From positions 62,001 to 126,000 of the forward strand of contig NKYR01000061.1 in assembly GCA_003184365.1 (NCBI GenBank): a DNA stretch of 64,000 nt, given 5' to 3'. The notes under the pieces are model-generated. The model worked only from the letters and a program-made list of their open reading frames with translations. It ran no database searches and was not told the DNA's origin. Numbering within the stretch: the first letter of the stretch is position 1; every line of letters begins with the position of its first letter. The stretch is from Evernia prunastri. Taxonomy: Eukaryota; Ascomycota; Lecanoromycetes; Lecanorales; Parmeliaceae. Shown here piece by piece: positions 1-9,989 of this stretch. The translations under genes were made by a program, and so were the position numbers.

Positions 1-418
1 GTGACCTCAAATTGTCGATACTATGGCCCACAAATTCGTGAGAGGCTTCAAAGAAACTTACGAGTTAAGCCATTTCCTCTGCATGCCAATTGCGACAGCA
101 GAGTCAAGGCCTCAATTAGAAAAGAGTCTTCATCAGTTTAGAACCGACCCTTCTACTTCGAAAGTGCCATCCGGTGCTCATCGTCCCCTGCAAACTGTAG
201 AAATTGTATGGTGTGATATGACTTAATTATTTTTACTGCTTTTCTGGAGAAGGATATCCTTCTCCTTATATGGCCAATATGTCTATGTTGCCACCAAATG
301 TACTCCGAAATTTCTACCTGACACGCTGTCCTCACAGTACAATTATCTATGGTGGCGATAATCACACCACCGCCAAGGCTTGGGAGGCGTTGCCACCACA
401 TTGCCAAGTGTGAGAAAT
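1..418. other. No gene seen at the left edge
   Basis: Only short overlapping frames are present. A repeat-like tract of TGGC/CCAC words occurs near 270-380. Nothing here is supported as a gene. Confidence 0.4.
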
Positions 419-1195
419 ATGGATAATGTGGAAGGAATACCATGGTCCATTTCGCCATGGCCCTCAATATGGCTCATGGCTCAAATGGCCTCAAATCCAA
501 CACAAACCCTTCATTTGCCGATAAGAGCATTGAGTCTACACACACCAGGCCAGATAGAAGCAGCCTGCCGTCATTTACGAAGCCTCGACATTGACAGTCT
601 ACTCCGACACACGTCAAGGACAACTCCAGAGACTACAGATGACGTACGCGGAACGCCACAAGAGAGGGCCGCAGTCCACCACCAAAGCTCTTCACTTCCC
701 TTTTCCAAGAATTCAAGGTCACCTTCGCTAACTGTCACGCTGTCTGGTGTCTTCGGCGAACATTTGCGAGCCCGAGGACCCTTTCCAGATCGGGGATCCT
801 TGAATTATCGTCTTTACACGAAGTATGCTGACTACACGTCTCGTATCGTGCCCTTTGTCAATGAGATAAAGTGCTCCTTTGATGCTGCAGGCTTTCACAT
901 ACCTACATACCGGGACCAGAGTTATAAATCTCTTGTAATTCTCCTAAGTACAAAGCACGCATGGAGCAGGTCGAAAAAGCTGGTTGAACATCATGAATTA
1001 CCCCACAGACTTAGACAGACGGAACCACCATTATTTGAGACCAAGGAAATCATCGAGAAGTTTGAGAACTTCGTGTTCGCAAAGGATTTGAAGCTTGAGA
1101 AACTCTGCCTCTGCGAGATGGGTCTCGTACAGATGATCAAGAAAATAGGCACAGAGGCTCAACTGCGAGAAGTCTGCAGCGTGGATTTGCCTTGA
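419..1195 (+). CDS. Weak hypothetical ORF
   Basis: An open frame runs from the first in-frame ATG at 419 to a TGA at 1193-1195 (258 codons). I do not recognise it. The first half is rich in Ser, Thr, His and Arg and reads like translated non-coding DNA. The last third is charged and helical, with segments such as EIIEKFENF and LVQMIKKIG, and looks more protein-like. No signal peptide, membrane segment or intron consensus was found. It could be the 3' exon of a longer gene, the decayed remnant of one, or a chance frame. It lies just upstream of the retroelement block, a setting where gene remnants are common. Confidence 0.25.
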   Translation: MDNVEGIPWSISPWPSIWLMAQMASNPTQTLHLPIRALSLHTPGQIEAACRHLRSLDIDSLLRHTSRTTPETTDDVRGTPQERAAVHHQSSSLPFSKNSRSPSLTVTLSGVFGEHLRARGPFPDRGSLNYRLYTKYADYTSRIVPFVNEIKCSFDAAGFHIPTYRDQSYKSLVILLSTKHAWSRSKKLVEHHELPHRLRQTEPPLFETKEIIEKFENFVFAKDLKLEKLCLCEMGLVQMIKKIGTEAQLREVCSVDLP

Positions 1196-1338
1196 CTTCA
1201 CCATGTGTTTGCGGGTCTAGCCTCCTGTCCGTCTCTGACGTGCTGGGGCCACTGTGCGAAGAAGAGATTACTAGTTGACGGTAATGAGTAATCAGCTTCG
1301 GAGCAAAACCGGCCTGGTTTCCATTATATTGGGATTTC

Positions 1339-1490
1339 TGTCAAGATTTCAGGTATGTAGCAAGAATGATGTGTAGATTGCTTGAATTATTCTACCTCAG
1401 AATCTCCTGGGGGATGTCTTTGACCCCATAGAAATTTGGTGATATAGCCGACATGCGCAAAGGTCATAGCTGAGAACCCAAATTTTGACA
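1339..1490 (-). repeat. 152-bp LTR (3' LTR of copy 1)
   Basis: Both ends carry the short inverted repeat TGTCAAGATT / AATTTTGACA, which gives the TG..CA termini typical of LTRs. Near-identical 152-bp copies lie at 2404-2555 and 4322-4473; the copy at 2404 differs by one G-to-A change near its CATGC motif. On the element strand this copy follows the polypurine tract, so it is the 3' LTR. Confidence 0.9.
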
Positions 1491-1497
1491 CTCCCCT
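1491..1497 (-). promoter_or_regulatory. Polypurine tract
   Basis: Read on the minus strand this is AGGGGAG directly abutting the 3' LTR, the position where plus-strand DNA synthesis is primed in LTR retrotransposons. The same tract sits beside the LTR at 2404-2555 (2556-2562). Confidence 0.7.
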
Positions 1498-1565
1498 GTG
1501 AACAGCGAGACCGTCTCCCCTGAATCCAAACTCCAGTACAAATGAAGCTATACAGAAATACTCTG

Positions 1566-1799
1566 GTGCGTCTCATCAAAACCGACAAGCCTTCCTGGCC
1601 GTCACCATGTGCCTTTCCTGGTGCCTCTCATCAAAACCGACAAGCCTTCCTGGCCGTCACCATGTGCCTTTCCTGGTGCCTCTCATCAAAACCGACAAGC
1701 CTTCCTGGCCGTCACCATGTGCCTTTCCTGGTGCCTCTCATCAAAACCGACAAGCCTTCCTGGCCGTCACCATGTGCCATGTGCCTTTCCTGGTGCCTC
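1566..1799 (-). repeat. 55-bp tandem repeat in element 3' UTR
   Basis: About four copies of a 55-bp unit start at 1566, 1621, 1676 and 1731, almost identical to one another. They sit between the gag stop codon and the polypurine tract. The last copy carries a duplicated CATGTGC. Copy 2 of the element has about three units (2631-2797), one of them with an internal deletion and several transitions. Copy 3 keeps only the end of one unit after the N at 3338. Confidence 0.9.
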
Positions 1800-2401
1800 T
1801 CACAAGTTGACGAATGCCTCCTTCTCATCTGGACCCTCACCTTGCTGCTGCAACTCTTCCCATTTCCGCTTTCGAGATCTCTTTTCAATGGTCCATCGTT
1901 CCTGTAACCATTCTGGGGCCAACTCCGGATGCAACCTCCAGCAAATTTCATCCTCATGAGGCTTCCCACAGCGACAACATTGCACGTTGCGACGCTGACC
2001 CCCCTCTTGATAAGTCTCAGGGAATTTCTCTCGTTTGGCTTTCTCGTATCTGGTCCTTGCCACAAGCCCCACGGTCCCTATCCCCACGGCACCAGGATCC
2101 AGAGCCTTTCGGCGTCTCTCCTCCTCCAGAAGCATATTCCTCGCTTTGTCGGCAGTCATCCCCGGGGTCACAGTCCAGATTTTGGTGAAATACTGATATT
2201 CTTCAGGGAGAGTCATACCAAGGCACACCAAAGTCCGCTTATCGTCGTCGAGAACCACATTGGTATTGCGAATACGCTCTTCCAGAGTCTTGATGTGAGT
2301 AAGATAATGAGTCATAGAGTCAAACTCTTCGAATCGTAGCGAGTAGTACTCCCGAGTCAATCGCATAAATTCGGCATCACCCTTGGGAGCATAAATAGTG
2401 G
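1800..2401 (-). pseudogene. Partial gag (copy 1, 5' end missing)
   Basis: Codes for the C-terminal two thirds of the same gag protein as 3393-4277, ending in the zinc-knuckle-like CRCGKPHEDEICW and a basic tail. The frame is open up to the N at 2402, so the loss of the start comes from the assembly break or truncation, not from an internal stop. Confidence 0.75.
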
Positions 2402-2403
2402 NC

Positions 2404-2555
2404 TGTCAAGATTTCAGGTATGTAGCAAGAATGATGTGTAGATTGCTTGAATTATTCTACCTCAGAATCTCCTGGGGGATGTCTTTGACCCCATAGAAAT
2501 TTGGTGATATAGCCGACATGCACAAAGGTCATAGCTGAGAACCCAAATTTTGACA
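2404..2555 (-). repeat. 152-bp LTR (copy 2)
   Basis: Same length and termini as the LTR at 1339-1490, with a single visible base difference. Confidence 0.9.
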
Positions 2556-2797
2556 CTCCCCTGTGAACAGCGAGACCGTCTCCCCTGAATCCAAACTCCA
2601 GTACAAATGAAGCTATACAGAAATACTCTGGTGCGTCTCATCAAAACCGACAAGCCTTCCTGGCCGTCACCATGTGCCTTTCCTGGTGCCTCTCATCAAA
2701 ACCGACAAGCCTTCCTGGCCGTCATCATGTGCCTCTCATTAAGACCGACAAGCCTTCCTGGCCGTCACCATGTGCCATGTGCCTTTCCTGGTGCCTC

Positions 2798-3337
2798 TCA
2801 CAAGTTGACGAATGCCTCCTTCTCATCTGGACCCTCACCTTGCTGCTGCAACTCTTCCCATTTCCGCTTTCGAGATCTCTTCTCAATGGTCCATCGTTCC
2901 TGTAACCATTCTGGAGCCAACTCCGGATGCAACCTCCAGCAAATTTCATCCTCATGAGGCTTCCCACAGCGAGAACATTGCACGTTGCGACGCTGACCCC
3001 CCTCTTGATAAGTCTCAGGGAATTTCTCTCGTTTGGCTTTCTCGTATCTGGTCCTTACCACAAGCCCCACGGTCCCTATCCCCACGGCACCAGGATCCAG
3101 AGCCTTTCGGCGTCTCTCCTCCTCCAGAAGCATATTCCTCGCTTTGTCGGCAGTCATCCCCGGGGTCACAGTCCAGATTTTGGTGAAATACTGATATTCT
3201 TCAGGGAGAGTCATACCAAGGCACACCAAAGTCCGCTTATCGTCGTCGAGAACCACATTGGTATTGCGAATACGCTCTTCCAGAGTCTTGATGTGAGTAA
3301 GATAATGAGTCATAGAGTCAAACTCTTCGAATCGTAG
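2798..3337 (-). pseudogene. Partial gag (copy 2, 5' end missing)
   Basis: C-terminal part of the gag protein in an intact frame, cut by the N at 3338. The zinc-knuckle-like motif is present with one Cys-to-Ser change at its second residue (CSRCGKPHEDEIC); the Cys-X2-Cys spacing is kept because the preceding Cys remains. Confidence 0.7.
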
Positions 3338-3392
3338 NACCGACAAGCCTTCCTGGCCGTCACCATGTGCCATGTGCCTTTCCTGGTGCCTC

Positions 3393-4277
3393 TCACAAGT
3401 TGACGAATGCCTCCTTCTCATCTGGACCCTCACCTTGCTGCTGCAACTCTTCCCATTTCCGCTTTCGAGATCTCTTCTCAATGGTCCATCGTTCCTGTAA
3501 CCATTCTGGGGCCAACTCCGGATGCAACCTCCAGCAAATTTCATCCTCATGAGGCTTCCCACAGCGACAACATTGCACGTTGCGACGCTGACCCCCCTCT
3601 TGATAAGTCTCAGGGAATTTCTCTCGTTTGGCTTTCTCGTATCTGGTCCTTACCACAAGCCCCACGGTCCCTATCCCCACGGCACAAGGATCCAGAGCCT
3701 TTCGGCGTCTCTCCTCCTCCAGAAGCATATTCCTCGCTTTGTCGGCAGTCATCCCCGGGGTCACAGTCCAGATTTTGGTGAAATACTGATATTCTTCAGG
3801 GAGAGTCATACCAAGGCACACCAAAGTCCGCTTATCGTCGTCGAGAACCACATTGGTATTGCGAATACGCTCTTCCAGAGTCTTGATGTGAGTAAGATAA
3901 TGAGTCATAGAGTCAAACTCTTCGAATCGTAGCGAGTAGTACTCCCGAGTCAATCGCATAAATTCGGCATCACCCTTGGGAGCATAAATAGTGGCCAATT
4001 CAGTCATCATGGTGAAGCCACAGTCGAATGCATTGGTCTGAACCTTTTTCTTCGCGGGACCACTGACGGTGGGCGTTATAACGTCGGCAGCATCTGTAGA
4101 CGACTCCTTCCACTTGGCTAGGGCTGCATTGCTTAGTGATTCTGGGGGGGGCTCTTGCGTATACTTCCATAGCTTCTGTTTGCGTAGTAATGCCTTGATG
4201 TCAACAAGCCATTCAGGGTAGTTGTCGTCCGTAAGCTGTGGAATGGGTGACTTGAACGAGGATGATTCGGAGGCCAT
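3393..4277 (-). CDS. Gag polyprotein, copia type (UBN2/Retrotran_gag family)
   Basis: A 294-residue protein with a clear ATG start at 4277. The N-terminus carries the LTDDNYPEWLVDIKALL pattern (residues about 16-32) of the copia-type gag N-terminal domain. The middle (about residues 105-200) is the helical capsid-like region with YYSLRFEEFDSM and a Gly-Met-Thr segment. A Cys-X2-Cys-X3-His-X4-Cys zinc-knuckle-like motif lies near residue 240; it is one residue shorter than the usual CX2CX4HX4C. The tail is basic (KRSRKRKWEE). Such proteins build virus-like particles that package element RNA. No pol frame follows, so movement would need enzymes from another element. The intact frame and near-identical neighbours suggest recent activity or recent duplication. 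Confidence 0.85.
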   Translation of the reverse strand: MASESSSFKSPIPQLTDDNYPEWLVDIKALLRKQKLWKYTQEPPPESLSNAALAKWKESSTDAADVITPTVSGPAKKKVQTNAFDCGFTMMTELATIYAPKGDAEFMRLTREYYSLRFEEFDSMTHYLTHIKTLEERIRNTNVVLDDDKRTLVCLGMTLPEEYQYFTKIWTVTPGMTADKARNMLLEEERRRKALDPCAVGIGTVGLVVRTRYEKAKREKFPETYQEGGQRRNVQCCRCGKPHEDEICWRLHPELAPEWLQERWTIEKRSRKRKWEELQQQGEGPDEKEAFVNL

Positions 4278-4309
4278 GATAATGTGGTGATACCCTAAGC
4301 GTCAAGCCC

Positions 4310-4321
4310 GGGCTCATAACC
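4310..4321 (-). promoter_or_regulatory. Primer-binding site matching tRNA-iMet anticodon arm
   Basis: Directly inside the 5' LTR the plus strand reads GGGCTCATAACC, the anticodon stem-loop sequence of fungal initiator tRNA-Met. The element strand is therefore complementary to an internal part of the tRNA, not to its 3' end. Drosophila copia uses such a half-tRNA primer cut in the anticodon loop. Confidence 0.8.
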
Positions 4322-4473
4322 TGTCAAGATTTCAGGTATGTAGCAAGAATGATGTGTAGATTGCTTGAATTATTCTACCTCAGAATCTCCTGGGGGATGT
4401 CTTTGACCCCATAGAAATTTGGTGATATAGCCGACATGCGCAAAGGTCATAGCTGAGAACCCAAATTTTGACA
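4322..4473 (-). repeat. 152-bp LTR (5' LTR)
   Basis: Same sequence and termini as the other two LTRs. The primer-binding site abuts it on the gag side, which marks it as the 5' LTR. The flank beyond it (4474 onward) is unrelated single-copy sequence. Confidence 0.9.
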
Positions 4474-5472
4474 ATCCTCTCTCCTGATGCAGTCAATAGA
4501 ACTGGGGTAAGGACAGCCATCTTTGTCATTGCCCTTCTGCCTGACCTCTCCTTTGACTTTCAAATACGGCAGCCGCATACTGATTCTTACAGTCCCACAC
4601 TCAACTGATCGTGTTTAAAAATTCACAACCACAGGCGCGAAGCTTGTATCACAAATGTGAAGTCATGAAAGGAACAAATACTTGCGTCGCAGACATAACA
4701 AGATGAACCACAATCAGAAAGCGGGCAGCCCAAATATAAGAACCAGAACCCAGCCTGTTGCCTGCTGAGACCGCGGCTCCGGGATGACATGACACTCCTC
4801 CAGCAGCAGCGCTAGGGCAGTGGCGGCAGGTGTGGTCTAGACTCCGCAGACATCACCTTATCTGAGTAGATGTTCATTGCAGCATGTCCGTGGTCCCCTA
4901 CAATTCAACCAATGGCACGCTATCACGAGGCGGCGTCGCCGGATAAGACTCTGGAACAAAATCCTAAATACGCTGCCCCGTTCATCAATCGAACACGTTG
5001 CAATGAACTTCACTTTGCCTGATAAAGGTCTCCACTTTGTCTGACCCGAGTCCAGCCTTTGCTTGGTGCACCGCGGCTGCTGGCTTACTGTAGATACGTG
5101 TCCACGTGGCCATTGGTCGCTTATCCATAGTTCTGCCCGAAGAGTCGGTGTGACGAAGTGCAAGCGATCGTAGGTCGAAAAGACTCAGGGCATGTAGTGT
5201 GTTCAAGGTCGCCAAGATTCGAAAGGCCGGGACGGGTTTTGCCGATCGTTACAACTAGACTAAACGGCGATTACTAGTAACTCGTCACTTCATAGTGACT
5301 TATACTAGTGTATGACTTGCAGCGTACGAAAACTGCCGCTCATCTTCACACCGTGGCCAGGCGTCCTTGTCAAGTACGCATACATGAAGAAAAGCGTCTC
5401 TTTGCTTCCTCCCGAAAACTTCCGTTTTCACCTTCTGCGTATCACCGTCGCTGAATCAGCTACAAAAAACCC
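4474..5472. other. Intergenic, no gene seen
   Basis: About 1 kb between the 5' LTR and the end of the ABC transporter gene. Only short frames with no family resemblance are present on either strand. Confidence 0.5.
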
Positions 5473-7470
5473 TCATTTCCGGAAATGTAACGCCAAAAAT
5501 CCTAGCACTCTGTACCCCACGATAATTCCGATCAGGATACCAACCCACTTCGCGGTCCTACCTGTCGCGTAGCCGTAAGTCTCCAACACCCCCGTTCCCG
5601 CAATCTGGCACTGCGGCGCAAGATGGGTCTCGTACATGCATTGGCAGCCGGAGCCGCAGGTATAGGTGCGCTGAGAGAATTCGTTGACCATCATGCCTTG
5701 AAAGACGTAGGCCTAGTGGCCAGTCATTTTCATCAGCAAGCCGACCAATACTTGATTGTTTGGGCGAATAGAGGAGGATTTTACCTGGTAATCGATGTAG
5801 TGGAACACATATTTCCAAAACACGTTCAGAATAGTTGGGCTCACCAAGAAGCCACCCACACTCATCCAGAGACCGTTCGCAAATGCTACGATGGCGAGTG
5901 CGACCACGAAGATAGGGAAGAGAGAAGATACCAGTACGACGAGGGATTCGGCAGCCACCAGGTCCAGAAAGAGCCACATGATCCACAACATGAACGCGTC
6001 ACCGTTAGGGCGGAAGTTGGAAAGCCAGTACGCGATTACGGAGAAGATGACGGCTATGAGGAAAAGGTAAGGGAGTCCGATGATGAAATTTGCCATTACG
6101 AAGGGTAAGGCACCATACAGGCCATTGGCTCGGTCTTTGGCGAAGGTAGCGCGGTCTTCGAGGAACGCGGGGACGTAGGCTACGGCCATAAAGGACATGA
6201 AGGCTGACCCAAAGAAGATCGCGTTGATGAAGGGCTGGATGGAGTCCTGCGTGGTAGGAAGGCGTAGCCACACTGTGCCCATCATGATAGAGAGGCCCAT
6301 GTACATGGCGATACGGATGCCATAGGCTACGACGTCACGATAGCTCTTAATAAGCATTCTTGAGAGTAGGGCTGAGATGATAGTGAAGATGCCTGGACGA
6401 CGGGAGCGATCTTCGAGTATAGCTAGAGCAGTTTGGTCTTTTCTCTCTTTAGATGTGAAAGAAACGGTATGTTGCTGCTGTTTCCAAGTCGCATGTATTC
6501 TATCCAAATCCCTCTGCGCCTGCTCTCGGTCAAGGGCGAAGTCGCTGTTCGTTATATCCAAGAGGTGTTCAGCCGGGTTGGTCTGTGGCGGCACCGGAAA
6601 CCCAGCGGACTCAAAGTAAGAAGTGACGTCTGACAAGGGTCCGAAATAACACGTTTTCCCTTGCGAAAGCAGCAGCAACTTGTCGAAAAGCCTGAAAGTC
6701 GACGTGGACGGTTGATGAATGCTCGCGACCACCAAAAGGTTGTACCGTCGGGCTACACTGCGCAAGTGGGCTATGATCTCGTAGCTGGCGGATGAGTCGA
6801 GTCCGCTAGTTGGTTCATCAAGGAACAAAACCTTCGGCTCTGTGATGATCTGTGCGGCAACGCTGGCTCGACGCTTTTGCCCTCCGCTGATTCCCTTGCG
6901 TAGGGGAGTACCGATCAAGGTGTGAGCCTGATCAGTCAGGCCGAACGCTTTAAGAAGATCATCGACGCGGGCTAGGCGTTCGCCTTTGGTGACAGATCTG
7001 GCTAGGGAGAGGCGGGCGGAGAAATCGACGGTTTCGCGGACGGTAAGGGAGCCGATCAGAGCATCTTCTTGCTCGACGTAAGAGCTTATTTCGCGGAAAG
7101 CGGACTGCGTAAGGTGTGCCCCATTAGTGGATACGGTTCCGGTAGTGCTTTCCGAGTGGGTGTTCCTCCGCGCGAGGGTGTTGAGAAGAGTTGTCTTGCC
7201 GGAGCCTGAGGGTCCCATGAGAGCAAGGATCTCGCCTTTGTTTCATCAGTCAAGTTGTGCGTGCAAAAAGTGTAACGTTTGGAGCGATTTCTCACCAGCT
7301 TTAACCTCACCATTCACATCGTCCAGCAGCTGTTTGGGGGCCTTGGTCCTTCTGTCACTGACGGTGACGGTGATTTCGTGCCAGGAGAGATCTTTGATGG
7401 CTGAGTTGTAGAGGGGTTCTGAAGCCGCACCACGCTCCATGTCGTGGGTAGAAATCTCGGATTCGGACAT
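5473..7470 (-). CDS. ABCG (White/PDR-like) half transporter
   Basis: Three exons: 7470-7296, 7235-5785 and 5712-5473 (621 aa). Introns of 60 bp (7236-7295) and 72 bp (5713-5784) restore the frame exactly. The nucleotide-binding domain is N-terminal, as in the ABCG subfamily: Walker A GPSGSGKTT (residues 66-74), signature ISGGQKRR (from 174), Walker B VLFLDEP (from about 194) with the D-loop SGLDSS. The C-terminal half holds about six hydrophobic segments, and the last exon adds the conserved Cys-rich extracellular loop (CGSGCQC) and a final membrane helix. One NBD and one TMD mean it must dimerise. The substrate is unknown; the family exports lipids, sterols or xenobiotics across the plasma membrane. 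The nearest gene upstream is a Zn2Cys6 regulator on the same strand. Confidence 0.93.
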
Positions 7471-7920
7471 GGCTGTTGGATGAGGGCTGGCAGTATCGTC
7501 AAGTCTGGCAGGAAGAGGTAGAAGTTTTTGACTTTATAGAGCAGGTGAGAGTGAAGGATATCGAAGACAGCGAAGGTCTTATTTGACAGTTCCAGTGAAG
7601 GGAGGCGTGTAATAAGAGGAACCGACAATACTCCCCGGAGATGGCAGTAGAGTTGGAGAGTTGGCGATTGCCTAAAAAGGTAAGGCTCGCAAGGCGCAAG
7701 GGCACTAGAAATCCATCCGACTCGCCGACTACCGGAATGGGTTTAGACCAGGAGACCCTTGGGTTACCAGATTGAAGCCGGCCCAAAAAAACACATATTG
7801 AAACCGTTTTGAATGCTTATGTGGTTGTTAATCTGTCTCTCTCAAGGTTTTGATTTTGCGGTATCGAATTTGGAAGACTGTACCAATATCACAAGCCGAG
7901 AGTCGCAAGAATCCATGCAA
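7471..7920. other. Intergenic, promoter side of the ABCG gene
   Basis: 450 bp between the start of the ABCG gene and the stop codon of the Zn2Cys6 gene. It should carry the ABCG promoter. No specific site could be assigned. Confidence 0.4.
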
Positions 7921-9989
7921 CTAATTCTGACCCACGAAATCATCAAACCAAGATCCATCGTCCCCTTGCGGGAAATCTTCGAGATTGTCCATAAGCGTTT
8001 CTTCCATGTCGGCTTCTCCCAAGCTAAGATGAGCTGAGGTAGTGTCTCCTCTCCAATTCGGGGATCTCACGTTCGGTGAAGGATCGAGGACCGCTCTTGC
8101 CACGCTCTTTACCTGTCTCAAAACGATGCCGGCCATCTCCCATATCTCGCTCAGCTTTTTGAGCGCTCCTATGCTCATTTGGATTTGCTGCAGCATGAGC
8201 GACCGTTTTTCGCTCCAATCTGCAAGGCCATAAGCGCTTATGTGAACGATGGCCTGTAAAGCCACAGCGCAGACAAAAAAAGGCGTTCGCGAGTGTAACG
8301 AAGACGGTGCACTGATCATTTGGCATATCCCATCAGCTGCGTCCACGGTTTTCTTCGTGTGATGCAGAATGGACTCTGAATGCCAGATTGCCGCATTTGG
8401 TGCGCAAGTGATTTGGTGGAGGAGTCCGGATGTGGCGAGAATCGATCGTGGTCTGTGCAGGTATATGTTGCTGCTGCACACCAGTGAGCTTAGATACAGG
8501 AATCACGGGATACAATGCCTACGCGTGAATCACCATGTGAGTCTGAAAGAGGATTTCGTTGATCGATCCATCTCTATTTATAAAGCTTTGCACCTGTTTC
8601 GGAAGATGCAAGGCTAGATTCTCTAGTACTAGCTCCGCTTCTGTGTGAGACGGCAGTGCCTGCAACGATGGGCCAATGGAGACAGGAATGATACCACTCA
8701 GAGCTCGAGCAGCAGCGATGCGGTAGGAGAATGATGAGTACTCAATCTCCTCCTCAGCGAAAAAGCGTTGATCAAACTCCGCCAAGCTTCTGGCGGTAGG
8801 GTGGGCCTTGAAACCGCGGTCAGCCGACAGAGGCAAGGCGAGCTTCAGATTTACATACTTCAAAATCGCGATGAACTGCTTCCTCGCACGGTAGCAGCAC
8901 ATCAGACTCCACACCACTCAGCCACATATTGCTCGTCTGGTTCAAGCCTGCAAACATGATATCGAGGATATAGAGCTCCCACCACGTACGGCGCCAACTT
9001 TCTGCCATTGCGTGGCTCCTTTTTCCATGCCCAGTATTGAAGTCATGCCTATGCAGTCCAATAGCTAGTGCTATGTCAACGGCTGTATGCAGGAACGCTT
9101 GCGCTTGTATAGGATTGTTGGACATATGCAATGATATTGCTAGAAGAATCAGCGACTGCACAGCAAAACCATTCTGCGGGTATGCCCGTATATTTTCCGG
9201 GAAAGTCAATGGGTGGTATTGATTGTTCCCTGCGCAAGCATAAAGGGACCCAACGTAATTGATGGCATGGATCAGGCTTGTTCCTTCGTTGCCCTTTAGA
9301 CAATCTTCGATGTCTCTACTGGAGGGCAAAAAGGGATGAGAAGGCCAGAAAGAAGAATAGAACGCTGAAAAGTACAGAGGGTCGATGGACGGTCGCTCTT
9401 CAAGGCCGAAATACCTGTAGACTTGTGGCGGAATAGACATAACGGCTAGATCCCCGGATTGGGGCTCGGATATCCCAATATCTGTCTCTAAATCCATTGC
9501 AGGAGCGAAGCCGGTTGCGATGTTCGGCTGTATACTGGCCCCGTCATCTATGTGTTCAGGAGATGGAGATCGGAATGCTGCTCGAGATTGTTAAGGCCAT
9601 GTGTCGGTAGTCAAGGAACAGCACTCACGACTTGTCTGCACATTCAGGCCCTCCACGTTATCGCCTAACGCCGCTGTACTGATCTCAAAGGCTTTCGCTT
9701 GTCCAGGATGCAAATGCGCTACCGATCGGCCGCGACGTGAGGATGCATAGCTGCATGACCTGTTCCCCTTCTTACAACGGAGGCAAACCGGCAGCAATCC
9801 ATCACACCTTTGGTGTTTCGATCTACAGGCTTGACATGCTGCGTTGACAGGAAGCGCACGATCTAGGGAAATATATCTTGGACTGCGGACGCCACTGCGG
9901 GTCGGCGCCACATAGGTTTCCATGCTGTTTTTCGGTGGAAGTCCCTTCGAATATCCAACAGCGGCTCGAAGACAAGCTTCAGTCTTCAT
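7921..9989 (-). CDS. Zn2Cys6 transcription factor with fungal MHR domain
   Basis: Four exons: 9989-9629, 9577-8859, 8806-8523 and 8473-7921 (638 aa). The introns of 51, 52 and 49 bp all use GT..AG; the first has a CAGCAG-type acceptor that allows one extra residue. The zinc cluster is at residues 52-79 (CQACRSKHQRC followed by CLRC and a last Cys, spacing C-X2-C-X6-C-X6-C-X2-C-X6-C). The middle region (from about 170) shows the fungal-specific transcription factor domain, with SLYACAGNN, SWRRTWWELYILD and an aromatic-rich helix. The C-terminus is acidic (GDDGSWFDDF), consistent with an activation domain. Target genes are unknown; the adjacent ABCG transporter and hydrolase are natural candidates. 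Confidence 0.9.

Larger units (their letters stand above)
1339..2401 (-). mobile_element. Gag-only copia-type LTR element, partial copy 1
   Basis: On the minus strand this copy holds the 3' part of the element: the last about 200 codons of gag (stop at 1800-1802), a block of 55-bp tandem repeats, a polypurine tract and the 3' LTR (1339-1490). It breaks off at the N at 2402, inside gag. No protease, integrase or reverse transcriptase lies between gag and the LTR, so the element is non-autonomous. The plain sequence 5' of the LTR (1334-1338) does not match the bases flanking the other terminal LTR (4474-4478), so no target-site duplication is visible. Confidence 0.8.
2404..3337 (-). mobile_element. 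Gag-only copia-type LTR element, partial copy 2
   Basis: Same order as copy 1: LTR 2404-2555, polypurine tract, shortened 55-bp repeats 2631-2797, then gag from its stop at 2798-2800 upstream to the N at 3338. The gag fragment is shorter at its 5' side than in copy 1. The base before the LTR is C at 2403, next to the N at 2402, so the original neighbour of this LTR cannot be read. Confidence 0.75.
3339..4473 (-). mobile_element. Gag-only copia-type LTR element, 5' copy
   Basis: Starts inside a 55-bp repeat just after the N at 3338 and holds a complete gag (3393-4277), a 44-bp leader, a primer-binding site and the 5' LTR (4322-4473). Together with copy 1 or 2 it makes one complete element of roughly 1.5 kb: LTR, PBS, gag, tandem repeats, PPT, LTR. 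This layout, gag without pol, matches the plant TR-GAG class of non-autonomous LTR retrotransposons. Assignment to Ty1/copia rests on the gag type and the primer site. Confidence 0.8.

Noticed and set aside
1566..1799. Possible CRISPR-like array
   Set aside because: The units are directly adjacent with no spacers and lie in a retrotransposon 3' UTR of a eukaryote.
1929..3932. Repeated plus-strand frames of 124 and 136 codons
   Set aside because: They are the opposite strand of the gag copies and repeat only because the element repeats.
1339..4473. RIP (repeat-induced point mutation) in the element copies
   Set aside because: The copies differ at only a few sites, transitions and transversions both occur, and no stop codons were created.
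5558..6108. Frames of 142 and 161 codons over the ABCG gene
   Set aside because: Shadows of the transporter exons, which carry all the ABC motifs.
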